From Pinus tabuliformis (lineage: Eukaryota > Streptophyta > Pinopsida > Pinales > Pinaceae), in assembly GCA_031772625.1 (NCBI GenBank), contig CM062820.1:1072913369-1072977368 (forward strand): a stretch of 64,000 nt of DNA, given 5' to 3'. Each line of letters starts with the position of its first letter. Position 1 is the first letter of the stretch. Below are positions 46,086 through 56,500 of the stretch, piece after piece. The notes below the pieces were generated by a model, which made no database searches, was not told the DNA's origin, and saw only the letters and a list, made by a program, of their open reading frames with translations. Position numbers and translations under genes: made by a program.

Positions 46086-48270
46086 TATGAGGCCGTTTAT
46101 CGGGTGAAATGCTTTATCTAGAGGGTCCGAAGTTCATTCCAGTGCTGAGGAGGCGCCCTGTAATACAATACAATACAATACATTATTTTTCATTCTATTT
46201 TCATGATCTAGCTGAGGCGGGCATTCCCATGCTCAGCTTTTATAAATACATTTTGGTACATATGACAGACGATCGTCTGAAGGTAGACTGATAATTTTCT
46301 GCTGAAATTATCATCCTTCGAATAGGATGATCATCTGCTGCAATGATGTACATGGAAAATGCTTTTATATTTCCTGAATATATATCGCAGCCCGGATGGA
46401 TGAAACTAGATCCGGGGTCTTCAAACTCGTTCGATCTTCACTCTAAGTACAAGTCGATCCATGTGAGAATTTCGCTGAAGTCGAACATGGAAAGACATCG
46501 CTTGATTACCGGTCAATAATGAAAACCGTTAACAAGCGCGAGAGGAATCACCAATAATGACGATGACCCTCAAGGTACTGCAGTACAATTCACGTGGCGT
46601 GAATAGAGGACTTGGCGTCGAACGCCACGCAAAATCTTCTGGTCGAAGGTCATTGATGTATACCTGTCGCCGGAAGTGAGAAACTTGCCATTGAGGCATG
46701 CAAGCTTCAAAGTACTGATGGGGGTGTTCCTAGATCAACTTCTTGGATAATGAGCTGAAGTCGACAAGAAGCGATCCGTCAAAGGAGGGCCTTAATGAAT
46801 CCCACATCAATGACACGGAACGGAGCTAATGATTTTAGTGGAGGTGAAAACAAACTGTGACATATGATTCAGGGTGGTGATCATGAATGGATGAAGGATA
46901 ATGTATGGCAGTGGATGGGACACGGTTGACACTTTCAGAATGACCCCTCTTGAACATATAACGACACTGATGCGATGGATCGGTAGCATTACCCCAAATG
47001 TGGATGGTTTGGCGAGGACCATGGCGATGAGACCGGTGAATGAAACAACCCAACCCGATGTGGTACGGAGGAAAAGTGTCATGTTCAAGAGTGACTTGCT
47101 ACCATTAAACTTTGATGTTCTCCCAATTTTTCCCCAGTCATTTCTGACCAGTACCTCTTTATTTTTGTCAAGCTTGAGGAGGATAACATATGCTTGTTCT
47201 ATAACCTGCCCTTCGGGCAAGCCCATCGCTATGATTTAACGAGCCTAGCGATAGGGAAACTCGTTCTCGTCTAAAGACAAGTTTGTCGCTATTTAATCAT
47301 TTTAACGAGTCTAACGACAAGGAAAACTCGGTCCTTTTCATTTTTAGAGAGTCTGAAAAGGTACAGAAAGTCAACTCCATGATTCCTTTTTCGTCATCTA
47401 ATCCCTTAAGTCCGAAAAAGTATAAAACAATACAGAAGGGATGGCTATTCGGTACTTTTACGAGCCGAACAAGACAAGCGCTCGATCTTTTTGTGCAATA
47501 ATCCCTCAGGTCCAAAAAGATTAAAATCTAGAGGAGGGATAGCGTTCCGGTCGTTTAACGAGCTGGAAGGCCAAAACTCGGCAAACTTTTCATATTTTAC
47601 GAGTCAGTGAAAAGAGCTCAAAGAAGACTCGTCTTTTGAGGAACGAGTGATAAACAGGGATAGCAGCAGATTCCAGGTACAAATTGGAATTTTCCAATCA
47701 CGGTAATGTTGCAAGGATGGCTAGGTGAAATCACTCTTCGCAGATGTTCCTCAAAATGGGTAAACACACATATGGGGGTGAACGACCGGCCAAATGACAG
47801 TGGAGGTGATGGATGAAAACACGACCAAGGTTTTTAAGGCTGATAACTCTACGATCGCAATGGTTGTCTACCGGGATAAGTTCATTTTTTAATGAGCTTG
47901 GACTCTGCTGGAAACTTTGCTCACACTTTTCTATTTTTTAACGAGCATAAATTCTGTGGTAAAACTGCTCGATTCATGGTCAAATTTAATTTTTTACTTT
48001 TACTAGCTTTTCTCTTTTCAAATGTAGTACTTCATCTTCAATTGCTGCAACAAATTTTGTTAGAAATGGACAATATTTGCATGAAAACGAGATTATAACC
48101 CTAATATTTAACTTTAAACTGTGTAAAAAGTCATAAAAAGGGGTTTTTACCTCTCATTTACCATTTCATTTGCATTTTGCTTGTTGGAGCTCTGGAGGTG
48201 CCTCTTCTTCCTTGATTTTCACCAGCTGATTCCGGGAGATTCTGTGGACGATTTTCGGTGCCGTTTGGAC
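46086..48270 (-). other. Element D 3' non-coding region: palindromes and hairpin array
   Basis: No accepted gene. Near the PPT: an (ATACA)n run at about 46159-46180, the perfect palindrome CAGACGATCGTCTG (46266-46279) and GATAATTT/AAATTATC (46290/46305). From 47239 to 47971: ACGAG/CTCGT (47239/47260), CGAGT/ACTCG (47306/47326), CCCTT/AAGGG (47403/47436), CGAGC/GCTCG (47461/47480), CCCTC/GAGGG (47503/47534), ACGAGTC/GACTCGT (47599/47626), TGAGC/GCTCA (47893/47919), CGAGC/GCTCG (47942/47967). Loops are about 15-28 nt. Confidence 0.7.
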
Positions 48271-48273
48271 CAG

Positions 48274-48572
48274 GTAGGAGCTAAACCTTAGCCCTTCACT
48301 TTCATGGTTTCCTTTTTCAGTTTCATGCATGTTTTTCAGGGTTTCTGAGCCCCAGGGGTTTCATCAGGGCGCCCTGGCATCAGCGCAGGTTCCCCTTTCG
48401 AAACTTGCGCTGTATTTCAGGCAGCCTTATGGCAGACTGACTCTCAGCGCAAGGGGAAGGCTCTCTGCCTGCGCTGGGCCTAGAAAAGCTGATCCTGCAT
48501 GAGTTTTTTGATGATTTTTCGCCAGATTTTCATCAAAATCAGGAACTTACTCTTTCTCTTGTTTGATTGTAG
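48274..48572 (+). other. Probable 5'-UTR intron of the PMD gene, containing word sites
   Basis: CAG|GTAGGAG donor at 48274 and pyrimidine-rich TTGATTGTAG|GG acceptor ending at 48572, 15 bp before the ATG. Inside are the D/E word four times: CAGCGCAGGT (48381), ACTTGCGCTG (48403), CAGCGCAAGG (48444), GCCTGCGCTG (48467), plus the palindrome CAGGGCGCCCTG (48365-48376). Confidence 0.5.
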
Positions 48573-48587
48573 GGAACTTTGGACAAA

Positions 48588-49797
48588 ATGTCCCTTACAT
48601 GGCGAGAACGAGAACATGAAGCAGAAGACATGGTTGCGCTCCACGACCCGGTCACGGTGAACGCGCTTCGGAACTGTGGCCTACTGAAGTTCTTCCGTAT
48701 CTCTAGCATGAGAGCACAGATTTCTTTACTGCAGTATATGCTTGATGCTTGGGATCCTGTTAACCAAGTATTCCAGATTAGGGGGAAGACCATCCCCTTG
48801 ACCATAGAGGACATGTACTTCTTGACTGGGTTGTCAAGGCGGGGTGCCCCCATTTCTTTGTCAGGTACGGTCCGAGGGACTAATTCCACCAGAGATTACA
48901 TTCGTCAGTATTGCCGGGAAGGTTCACAGCCGAGCAAAGACGGCAAGATCAATATCCGTGACATCACTGACAGGTCTCTCAGGTCCATTCTGTTTACCAT
49001 TGGTCGGATGGCCGGTAGCGCAGCTTTACATGTTGCCAATAGATCTTATATGCAGCACGCCTTGGAGTGTCTCCAACCGAAAGTGTTTAACTGGTGTGAT
49101 GCAGTACTTGTTCAGATGAAAAGTCAATTGACCAAGGTAAAGGACGGGGGGCTGAAGAACTTTGGATTTGGTTCTATTCTGACTGCCTTTGTCTTGGAGA
49201 AAATCCCATTGATGCAACCTCAGTACATCATGCTTGATTTGCCTTCTCCGACCGAGCCACGCATGCAGAGGTGGGTTGACCATATGTCCCGGCATGCTGG
49301 TCAACCTCATATTACTTTCACTGAGTCCTTCTTTAGGTGGTTCGAGCGTCAGGAGATGGCATTTTCTGAGTATCCATATGTGGGTATGGACTACCGAGGT
49401 GATCCGGACTTGGTGCTTCCGGATGGCGAGCAATGGGGTGCTATTGGTAAAATCTCTGACCATATCACTGTTTATTGTTTTTATTCATGATGTTACTGTT
49501 CAAAACTGATCAAACTCTTGGGTGCATGCAGATGTTGGTCCTGTTCGTCCACGATCGCCAGTTGCTGCCCCAGCAGCAGAGCCTGCTAGGAGAGTTGTTA
49601 TTCGCGACCTTGGTGATACTGAGATACTTGCAGCTGTGCAGGAGCAGGTTGAGAGCCTTACTCGTGGTCTTCCAGATGTACAGATTGACGAGTTACCTTT
49701 ACAGTTGCAGTGGCACACTATTGGCGTGCCTAGACGATGGACTCGTCTCTTGCGCATGATCGCACAAACGGTGACGTACTTTCATGAGCACCACTAG
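48588..49797 (+). CDS. Plant mobile domain (PMD) gene, two coding exons, antisense within element D
   Basis: Exon 1 48588-49446, intron 49447-49531 (donor ATTG|GTAAAA, acceptor GCATGCAG|AT), exon 2 49532-49797 ending TAG; 374 residues, frame preserved. The PMD signature is at residues ~40-85: ISLLQYMLDAWDPVNQVFQI then KTIPLTIEDMYFLTGLSRRG, as in MAIN/MAIL1-type proteins (helical fold, nuclear roles in silencing and transcription). Exon 2 adds a proline/alanine linker and a charged helical tail. No stops or frameshifts. It runs opposite to gag-pol and ends tail to tail with the RNase H at 49963. Antisense extra ORFs, some PMD-like, are known in Tat-lineage elements. Its own promoter is presumed, not seen. 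Confidence 0.75.
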
Positions 49798-49962
49798 GCT
49801 AGGGTGCCCCCTAGCATCTTTTTGAGTTCTAGGTCATATGACCAATTTTGTTTTGATTACAGCACATTATGTACAAACTATAAACAGCTTTATATATTTT
49901 GATTTTCGGAGTTTATTTCAGTTTATTTGTGATCCACTTGCATAGCACCGATGCATCTCTTT

Positions 49963-50388
49963 TTATATATGTTGTAAATGTCTATCTAATACATAGTTTG
50001 CTAATGAATCTATTAATGTGTTCAAGTTTCTGGAAATATGTTGGTATTGAATTAAATCAAACTCTCTTTCCAAAATCTTAACCCTTAGAAACATACAATA
50101 AATAGCTGGATTGCGGACTGAATATATACCAGTGAGTTGTAGTATCACAAGTTGTGAGTCTAGCCTAACAATTAGTCGGCGTATACCATGAGCGATGGTA
50201 TCAGAGAGGAGTTCAATCAACGCGCTATACTCAGCGATATTGTTCGTTGACCGCCCAATACACACACCTCTGAAACTCACTAACTCACCGCTTGGATCAA
50301 AAATGGCCCAGGCTGCGGAGGACAAATTCTGCGTACTACGACTCGCTCCGTTAGCATATCCCACATATGTCTCAGAATAATTCGACAT
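49963..50388 (-). CDS. Second RNase H (plant/archaeal type) of element D, downstream of integrase
   Basis: ATG at 50388-50386 (MSNYSETYVGYANGAS), 141 residues. RNase H motifs: YANGAS (the usual first catalytic Asp is Asn), NNIAEYSALIELL, VRLDSQLVILQL and NTLIDSLANYVLD, so E, D, D remain. It lies after the pol stop in another frame. The ATG directly follows TTCTCATTTATTGCAG, which looks like a 3' splice site, so expression may need splicing or reinitiation. The Asn raises doubt about activity, though the frame is open. Confidence 0.75.
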   Translation of the reverse strand: MSNYSETYVGYANGASRSTQNLSSAAWAIFDPSGELVSFRGVCIGRSTNNIAEYSALIELLSDTIAHGIRRLIVRLDSQLVILQLTGIYSVRNPAIYCMFLRVKILEREFDLIQYQHISRNLNTLIDSLANYVLDRHLQHI

Positions 50389-50474
50389 CTGCAATAAATG
50401 AGAAGGGCGGATTACTTAACCGAAACAAACATTTTAGCGAAAACAAAATACAACAAAAGCACTCAGGTTACTAT

Positions 50475-53400
50475 TTAGGCATAGTAACGCTTGAGGTACA
50501 ACCTGTTACGGGGTTGCGCCAGTGGTATTCCGTCATAATCCATTAACTCGTAGGCTCCTTTTGCTAACACCCTTTTAACAATATAGGGACCCATCCATAA
50601 GGACTGAAATTTTCCTGCTCCTAATTTGTCGGATTCTTGGTCGTAAAGCAAAACCAAGTCACCCTCAGAGAAGATGCGAGGTTTGACATTCTTGTCGAAC
50701 TGTGCTTTGACTTGTTTCTTATGGGCTTCGTTCGCCAAAGCGGCGTCACGACGGTTTTCATCCAATTGGATTAACTCCAAGAAACGAGCCTCTTCTTCTG
50801 AGGTTCCGGGGAGGAGGTCAATTGCGAGTTTAAGAGACGAAATTTTGCACTGGATCGGTAATATTGCCTCTAGGCCATACACCAATTGGAACGGTGTGAA
50901 CCCAGTGGCGTTTTTTACCGAGGTTCGGTAAGCCCATAATGCTGAGTACAGGATTAGATGCCATCTTCTCTTGTGAACCCCGATCATCCTTTGCAACATA
51001 CGCTTCAGGACCTTGTTGATTGCCTCAACTTGTCCGTTGGCTTGTGGATAATATGGGGTAGAGCTGTCATGAGATAGCCCTAGTTTGGCAGCTAATTCAA
51101 CCATCATGTGATTGCGAAAATGCGATCCATGATCTGTCACTATAGCTTGCGGAACGCCGAACCTGGCGACTACATGATTGAAGAAGAAAAGGGCAGCTGT
51201 TTCACCAGTGTTATCCAATGTAGGCATCGCCTCGGCCCATTTGGTAAAATAGTCAACAGCGACTATAATATACCCATGCCCCCCGGTCGAGGTGGGGTTA
51301 CATTGCATGAAATCGATGCCCCACTTGGCAAAAGGCCCAACAGCAACTATAGGCTGCAAGGGTGCGGGTGGTCTCCTGGTTTTGCTATCAAAGATCTGAC
51401 ATGCATGGCAACTTCTGACAGCTATTATGCAATCTTTAAACATAGTTGGCCAGAAGTATCCTGCTCGTAAGATTCTTTGTGCTGTTGCATATCCAGATTG
51501 ATGCCCCCCGCACGCGCCTGAATGACAATCATTCAGGGCTTTTTCGGCCTCCTCATGGGTAAGGCACCTCCTCAGAACCGTATCGACACCACGACGGTAA
51601 AGTGTATCACCGACGATCATGTAGTCTTTAGATTGGTATCGTATACGCTTCCGTTCCGAGTGTGAGGTATTAGGCCTAAATTTTTGGGTTTGGAGATAAA
51701 CAATGATGTCTCCATACCACTCATCGCTTACCGATATCAGAAACAAATTTTCATCCACGATTGACTCTTCTGATGTTTCATCGTTGGACGACGATGGGAG
51801 ATCGCATAATAATTCCGCGAAAACTAGAGCTTTCTTCGATTTGGATTTTACAAAATCTAGATCAAACTCTTGAAGGATCGCTATCCATTTCGAATATTTG
51901 CCCCCAAGCAACTGTCGCGACAGTATATACGTCATGGGGTTGCAATCTGACAGAATGGTAGTTTTCCTAAAGAGGACATAATGTCGAAACCTTTGAATCG
52001 CTTGAACAGCAGCAAGCGCTAGTTTTTCAACATAGGAATATTTACTTTCTGTGTCATTTAAGTTTTTACTTAAATAATAAATAGGATGTTCAATTCCATC
52101 GACTTCTTGCACTAAGACCATTGCAATGGTCGTATCTGCTACAACTAGATACAGGTTAAAATCTCTTTGATAGTCCGGGGCGTACATTAATGATGCTCTT
52201 ACTAGAGAATCTTTCAGAGCGTCAAAGGAAGCTTGCGCAACCTGGTCCCAGACAAAAGGTACATCCTTTTTCAAAAGTCGAGTATAACCTTTGGCAAGTT
52301 CTGCGTAATTTGGAATGAACCTCCTCAGAAAGTTTGCTTTCCCTTGGAGTTTCTGAATCTGAAACAAATTTGAAGGTGGAGGCAAATTAATGATTGCCTG
52401 AACCTTACAGGGGTCGAGACGAATCCCATCCTTAGAGACTACAAAGCCAAGTAAACGACCAGAACCGACGCAAAACACACACTTGTGCGGATTGAGTCTT
52501 ATCTTGTAATGTCGGCAACGTAGAAATATTGCTCTCAAATGACGCGGATGATCAGTCTGCTTCCGCGAATGAGCCAGAAGATCGTCGAGGTAAGGTTGAA
52601 CGATGTTCTTGATGTCATGGAAGGCATAATTCATGGCCCTCTGAAACGTCGCCCCTGCGTTCTTTAAACCAAAGGGTAATTTTCGATAAGCGAATGTGCC
52701 CCACGGACAAATAAATGCAGTCTTAGACTGGTCCTGTGGGCGGATATTTATTTGATTATACCCGGAAAATCCATCCATAAAGGAAAAGATTTCACATCCG
52801 GCGCATTCATCAATTATCTGGTCGATGAAGGGTGTAGGGTAGTTGTCCTTTAGACAAGCTTGGTTTACATCCCTATAGTCGACGCACACTCTTATCGTCC
52901 CTTGCTTTTTCATAACAGGGACAATATTCGATACCCAATCGGTTAGAGGAACCGGGTAGATGAATCCAGCATGGAGAAGTTTTTCAACTTCCGCCTTAAT
53001 GGCAGCGGCTTTCTTCGGATGTACCTGTCGAAGCCGTTGTCTTACTGGTTTGACATCAGGATACATTTTAATCTCATGTTCAACTATGCTCGAGTCAATG
53101 CCTGGCATTTCATCATATGACCATGCAAAGACATCTCTAAATTCGCGAAAGAGAGCGCTATATATTTCCAGTTCTGAAGGGGAACAACTTTTGCCGACAT
53201 GAATATTCTCTACAACATCAGATTTTGTCGAGATGTTTACGGCTACGGTCTCTTCAATATTGGATAGGTTTCTCTCTGAATCCACCGTATTTACAGTATT
53301 TGTTAGGAATTCAAACACTGAAGGGTGATATAGGTCGTGATGAGTTTCTTCTTCACATTCTGGAAGAAGGGAACGATGGTGGTGATCATTCCATGGTGCC

Positions 53401-53546
53401 CCCTCAATCATTAATGATTGTAAGATCCCTTCGTCAGTCCCATGAACTTTTGACCATGGGTCTAATGGGGTACCATATTCTTCGGACCTATCTACCCAAA
53501 CGCTTGACGAGCGTTGATTTGGGCTCGCCTTCCATGCCTGAAACAT
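50475..53546 (-). CDS. Element D pol: RT, gypsy RNase H, integrase (intact)
   Basis: 1023 codons. RT ~100-280: RVCVDYRDVNQACLKDNYP, SFMDGFSGYNQINI, KLPFGLKNAGATFQRAM and VQPYLDDLLAHS. RNase H ~380-500 lacks its first Asp (NLYLVVADTTIAMVL) and is probably non-catalytic. Integrase: HSGACGGHQSG...CHACQ zinc region, then WGIDFMQ, VTDHGSHF and GQVEAINKVL (D, D, E present). The C-terminus ends with a GPY module (WMGPYIVKRVL). It is in frame with gag-protease across one TAG, so the first Met is probably internal to a readthrough product. Confidence 0.9.
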   Translation of the reverse strand: MFQAWKASPNQRSSSVWVDRSEEYGTPLDPWSKVHGTDEGILQSLMIEGAPWNDHHHRSLLPECEEETHHDLYHPSVFEFLTNTVNTVDSERNLSNIEETVAVNISTKSDVVENIHVGKSCSPSELEIYSALFREFRDVFAWSYDEMPGIDSSIVEHEIKMYPDVKPVRQRLRQVHPKKAAAIKAEVEKLLHAGFIYPVPLTDWVSNIVPVMKKQGTIRVCVDYRDVNQACLKDNYPTPFIDQIIDECAGCEIFSFMDGFSGYNQINIRPQDQSKTAFICPWGTFAYRKLPFGLKNAGATFQRAMNYAFHDIKNIVQPYLDDLLAHSRKQTDHPRHLRAIFLRCRHYKIRLNPHKCVFCVGSGRLLGFVVSKDGIRLDPCKVQAIINLPPPSNLFQIQKLQGKANFLRRFIPNYAELAKGYTRLLKKDVPFVWDQVAQASFDALKDSLVRASLMYAPDYQRDFNLYLVVADTTIAMVLVQEVDGIEHPIYYLSKNLNDTESKYSYVEKLALAAVQAIQRFRHYVLFRKTTILSDCNPMTYILSRQLLGGKYSKWIAILQEFDLDFVKSKSKKALVFAELLCDLPSSSNDETSEESIVDENLFLISVSDEWYGDIIVYLQTQKFRPNTSHSERKRIRYQSKDYMIVGDTLYRRGVDTVLRRCLTHEEAEKALNDCHSGACGGHQSGYATAQRILRAGYFWPTMFKDCIIAVRSCHACQIFDSKTRRPPAPLQPIVAVGPFAKWGIDFMQCNPTSTGGHGYIIVAVDYFTKWAEAMPTLDNTGETAALFFFNHVVARFGVPQAIVTDHGSHFRNHMMVELAAKLGLSHDSSTPYYPQANGQVEAINKVLKRMLQRMIGVHKRRWHLILYSALWAYRTSVKNATGFTPFQLVYGLEAILPIQCKISSLKLAIDLLPGTSEEEARFLELIQLDENRRDAALANEAHKKQVKAQFDKNVKPRIFSEGDLVLLYDQESDKLGAGKFQSLWMGPYIVKRVLAKGAYELMDYDGIPLAQPRNRLYLKRYYA

Positions 53547-53555
53547 TGATTGCTA
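53547..53555 (-). promoter_or_regulatory. UAG-CAA-UCA readthrough context at the gag-protease/pol boundary, element D
   Basis: The protease ends EIL-TAG-CAA-TCA-ATG and the pol frame continues without shift. UAG followed by CAR-YYA is the tobamovirus-type leaky context; a similar signal is reported for the env-like ORF of the SIRE1 retroelement. Leakiness here is inferred. Confidence 0.6.
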
Positions 53556-56500
53556 CAATATTTCAATAGGGCTAGGTGGCAAAACCACATGATAATCCAT
53601 GACGACTTTGTCTTCTGCGACCTTTAACGAAGATACCATGTTGCATGTTGCTACAAATGGGACATTCCCTTCATGGAAAGGAGGTGGCAACGCGAAAGTT
53701 CCCATCATTGTGGGATCTTTTAGCAAGCCTACTCCGATATCTTTTATTGAATGGTTGCTCCCATGGATCAGGGGAATGCTTCCAGTAACTTGTGAACCAT
53801 TAGGGAGGAAATTCTGTTGGTCGACGATCGTAATCCCTCCTTCAAATGGGAATGCGATCTTCCTAAAATATGTCAACACTACAGCTGCCATGGCATATAT
53901 CCATGGTCTTCCCAGTAGGATGTTATAGTCAAGATTGCCATCAATGACTTCAACATCAATTTCCACTGTTTTTCCTCCTAGTTCAACCTTAAAGTTATTT
54001 AGGATTCCGTACGGAGTGTACGACCTACCGTCAAATGCTTTCAATGTCATCGAAGATCGCGACAAGGTTGGAGATCCAAGAGTTTTCCAGCAACTCATCG
54101 ACATGATACATGTCGATGCTCCCTCATCAATAATTGTTCTATGAACAGTTTTGTTGAGTGCTTTCACTTGAATAAGGAAAGCTAGTTGTGCTGGTAACTG
54201 AGGATCATATCCTTTGTGATCAAAGGATACAAGATTGGAATCTTTAGGATTCACTCCACCAATTGCTGATAACAATGCCTGCCTTTGGGATGGACAATTT
54301 TGTAGTACCTCAAGAGTCGACATAGCAGATGGCGATTGGGCCAAATCCTCCACTATATTATAGTGTTGCGCCGCTCTGGCGCGAGGGTTAAATGTCGACT
54401 TGTGTACTACTCCCTTAGGTGGCTTTATTGTTAATTCATGCGTGAGGGGGGGTACAACTTCTGCCGAAGTTGTTGTCGAACTACTGGGTTGATCTTTCCC
54501 TTTGTCGTTCGACACCGGCGGATTCCCATAATCTTTATTCCTTGTCGAGATCAAAGCATCATTTTGCTTAGAAACCGACAACATAAGCACTTGAGACGGG
54601 GAAGCATTTCCACTATCAACCATATTCTGACCTGGGGCGGGAAATGGATCAGTTAACATAGCTGAAGTTTGGGAACTTTTAAAGAACCTCTTTAACTCAG
54701 CTTTGAACGGACAGTTCTTTGTCAAATGATTTTCATCGCATATTTGACATGGATAAAATTGTTTCCCTTGCCCAGGAGGGTTTGAAGAAGTTTTTTGAGG
54801 GGATGACCCACCTTGTTTCTTCTTCTTCCCTTTGTTTTGTTTCTTCTTGCTTCCTGGTTGATTGGAGTTTTTGTCTTTATCCGTAGATACAGCGTTTACC
54901 TCCGAAGCAAGAATCTCTTGATTTGCTTTTTGATTCGAAGTCTTACGGGCTTTCTTATTCGAATCCCTTGTCGACTTAGCGTTTGCAGTTCCAATCACGC
55001 CATCACCGGCATGAGAGTCACTATTCGATCCGGGAGGAGGAGGGATTGAGAATTCTGGTCTGGGGGCGTCAGGTATCTTATCATAGAGCGTGCCCGACTG
55101 AGTATATACTAAGTCTAAATATTGTGCACGAGCAATAACTTGCTCCTCTGTTACGACGCCTCCCTTGGCCACATCTTCTGTTATAGCAGGCAGAAGCGAC
55201 TTTATAAACCACTCAGCTAATAGCTGATCTGGAACATAGGTTTTTACCATTCTGCGCCGACGACGCCACTCATGTATATGATCTGATATATGTGTGGCCG
55301 TTGTCTGCTTAAAATTGGTCAAGATCTATGTTCCAGTTTCGTACCTTATAGGTAACTGAAAGTGTGTTAAGAAAGTCGTGGCTAGGGAACTAAAATTGTC
55401 GAACGAGGCTCTAGGTAATTCAATATACCATTTAGCCGCCGGACCAGTCAATGTCCTCTGGAAAAGGCGAAGCCTTATCGAATCATCATTCAAGGTATTC
55501 GACGAACACCACAGATGGAATGTCATCACATGATTTGACGGGTCTTCGCCCGGATTTCCATTGAATTTAGGAATGTCCGAAGGAAGTTTGTGAGGGATCG
55601 CTGGCCACCAATGGGCATAGGCGATTGGATCGTTCGTCAATCGATGTAAGTCTGGTAATTCTAAGGTCGCCACGAATGGCAACTGCTGATTCAGGTTTGG
55701 CGAGGCGTACCCAGGATACGATGGAATCGTCTGAGCAGTAGGCCTTTGCACACCAGCATAATGCAACTAATGTTGATATGACTGATATGGTTGGTGGGCT
55801 TGGCCACTGTAAAGTGGTTGATTTAACCCGTTCTGAATATAGGGTTGCCCACTATTCGCAAAGATCTGTTGCTCAGATCCCTGGTACACCTGTTGAAACT
55901 GAGGTTGTTGGTATTGCACCATCCATGGTTGTGAAGCCATGTTTTGCTGTGCGACACTAACCGACGGACCAAGATGTGGGGTTATGGTTCCCGTTTGTAT
56001 CTGTGTCGTCCCGGCAGTCGGCGATTGTGGTTGTGTTGCAGGGTCAATAGGCTGTTGCATTACAACTTGGGGTTGACATACAACAGGCATCGATTGAACT
56101 TGCGACACGGTTACAATTGCTGGCGTCGTCGGGATACTAGACATAGGTACACATTGTTGCATGGAATATACAACTCTTGGTTGTTGGGGTAACATAGGTA
56201 CCCAACCACTCGTCGTTACTTCAGTCAAACCTGAATGTGGTTGAAATCTGTCGTATGGGTATCCCCCCGGAAGAGGAAGTGAAAGGGCATATTGTCCCCC
56301 ATACGGTAACAATCCGGAGCTCAAGGGTGTAGATTGCCTTTGAGGACTGGATGGTCTAAACTTATTCCCAAAGGGATCAATTTGTCTAGTTTCAACATAA
56401 GAATTACCGGGTATTATACCGGAAGAACAAACTGGAACAGACCAAGTTGTCATAATAGTCCCTGGGTGGACTCCTTCTAGTTGATGAGAACTAGTTGGGA

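Noticed and set aside
48539..49463. Minus-strand ORFs opposite the PMD gene
   Set aside because: The plus strand shows the PMD signature and working splice phase; the opposite frames have no domain.
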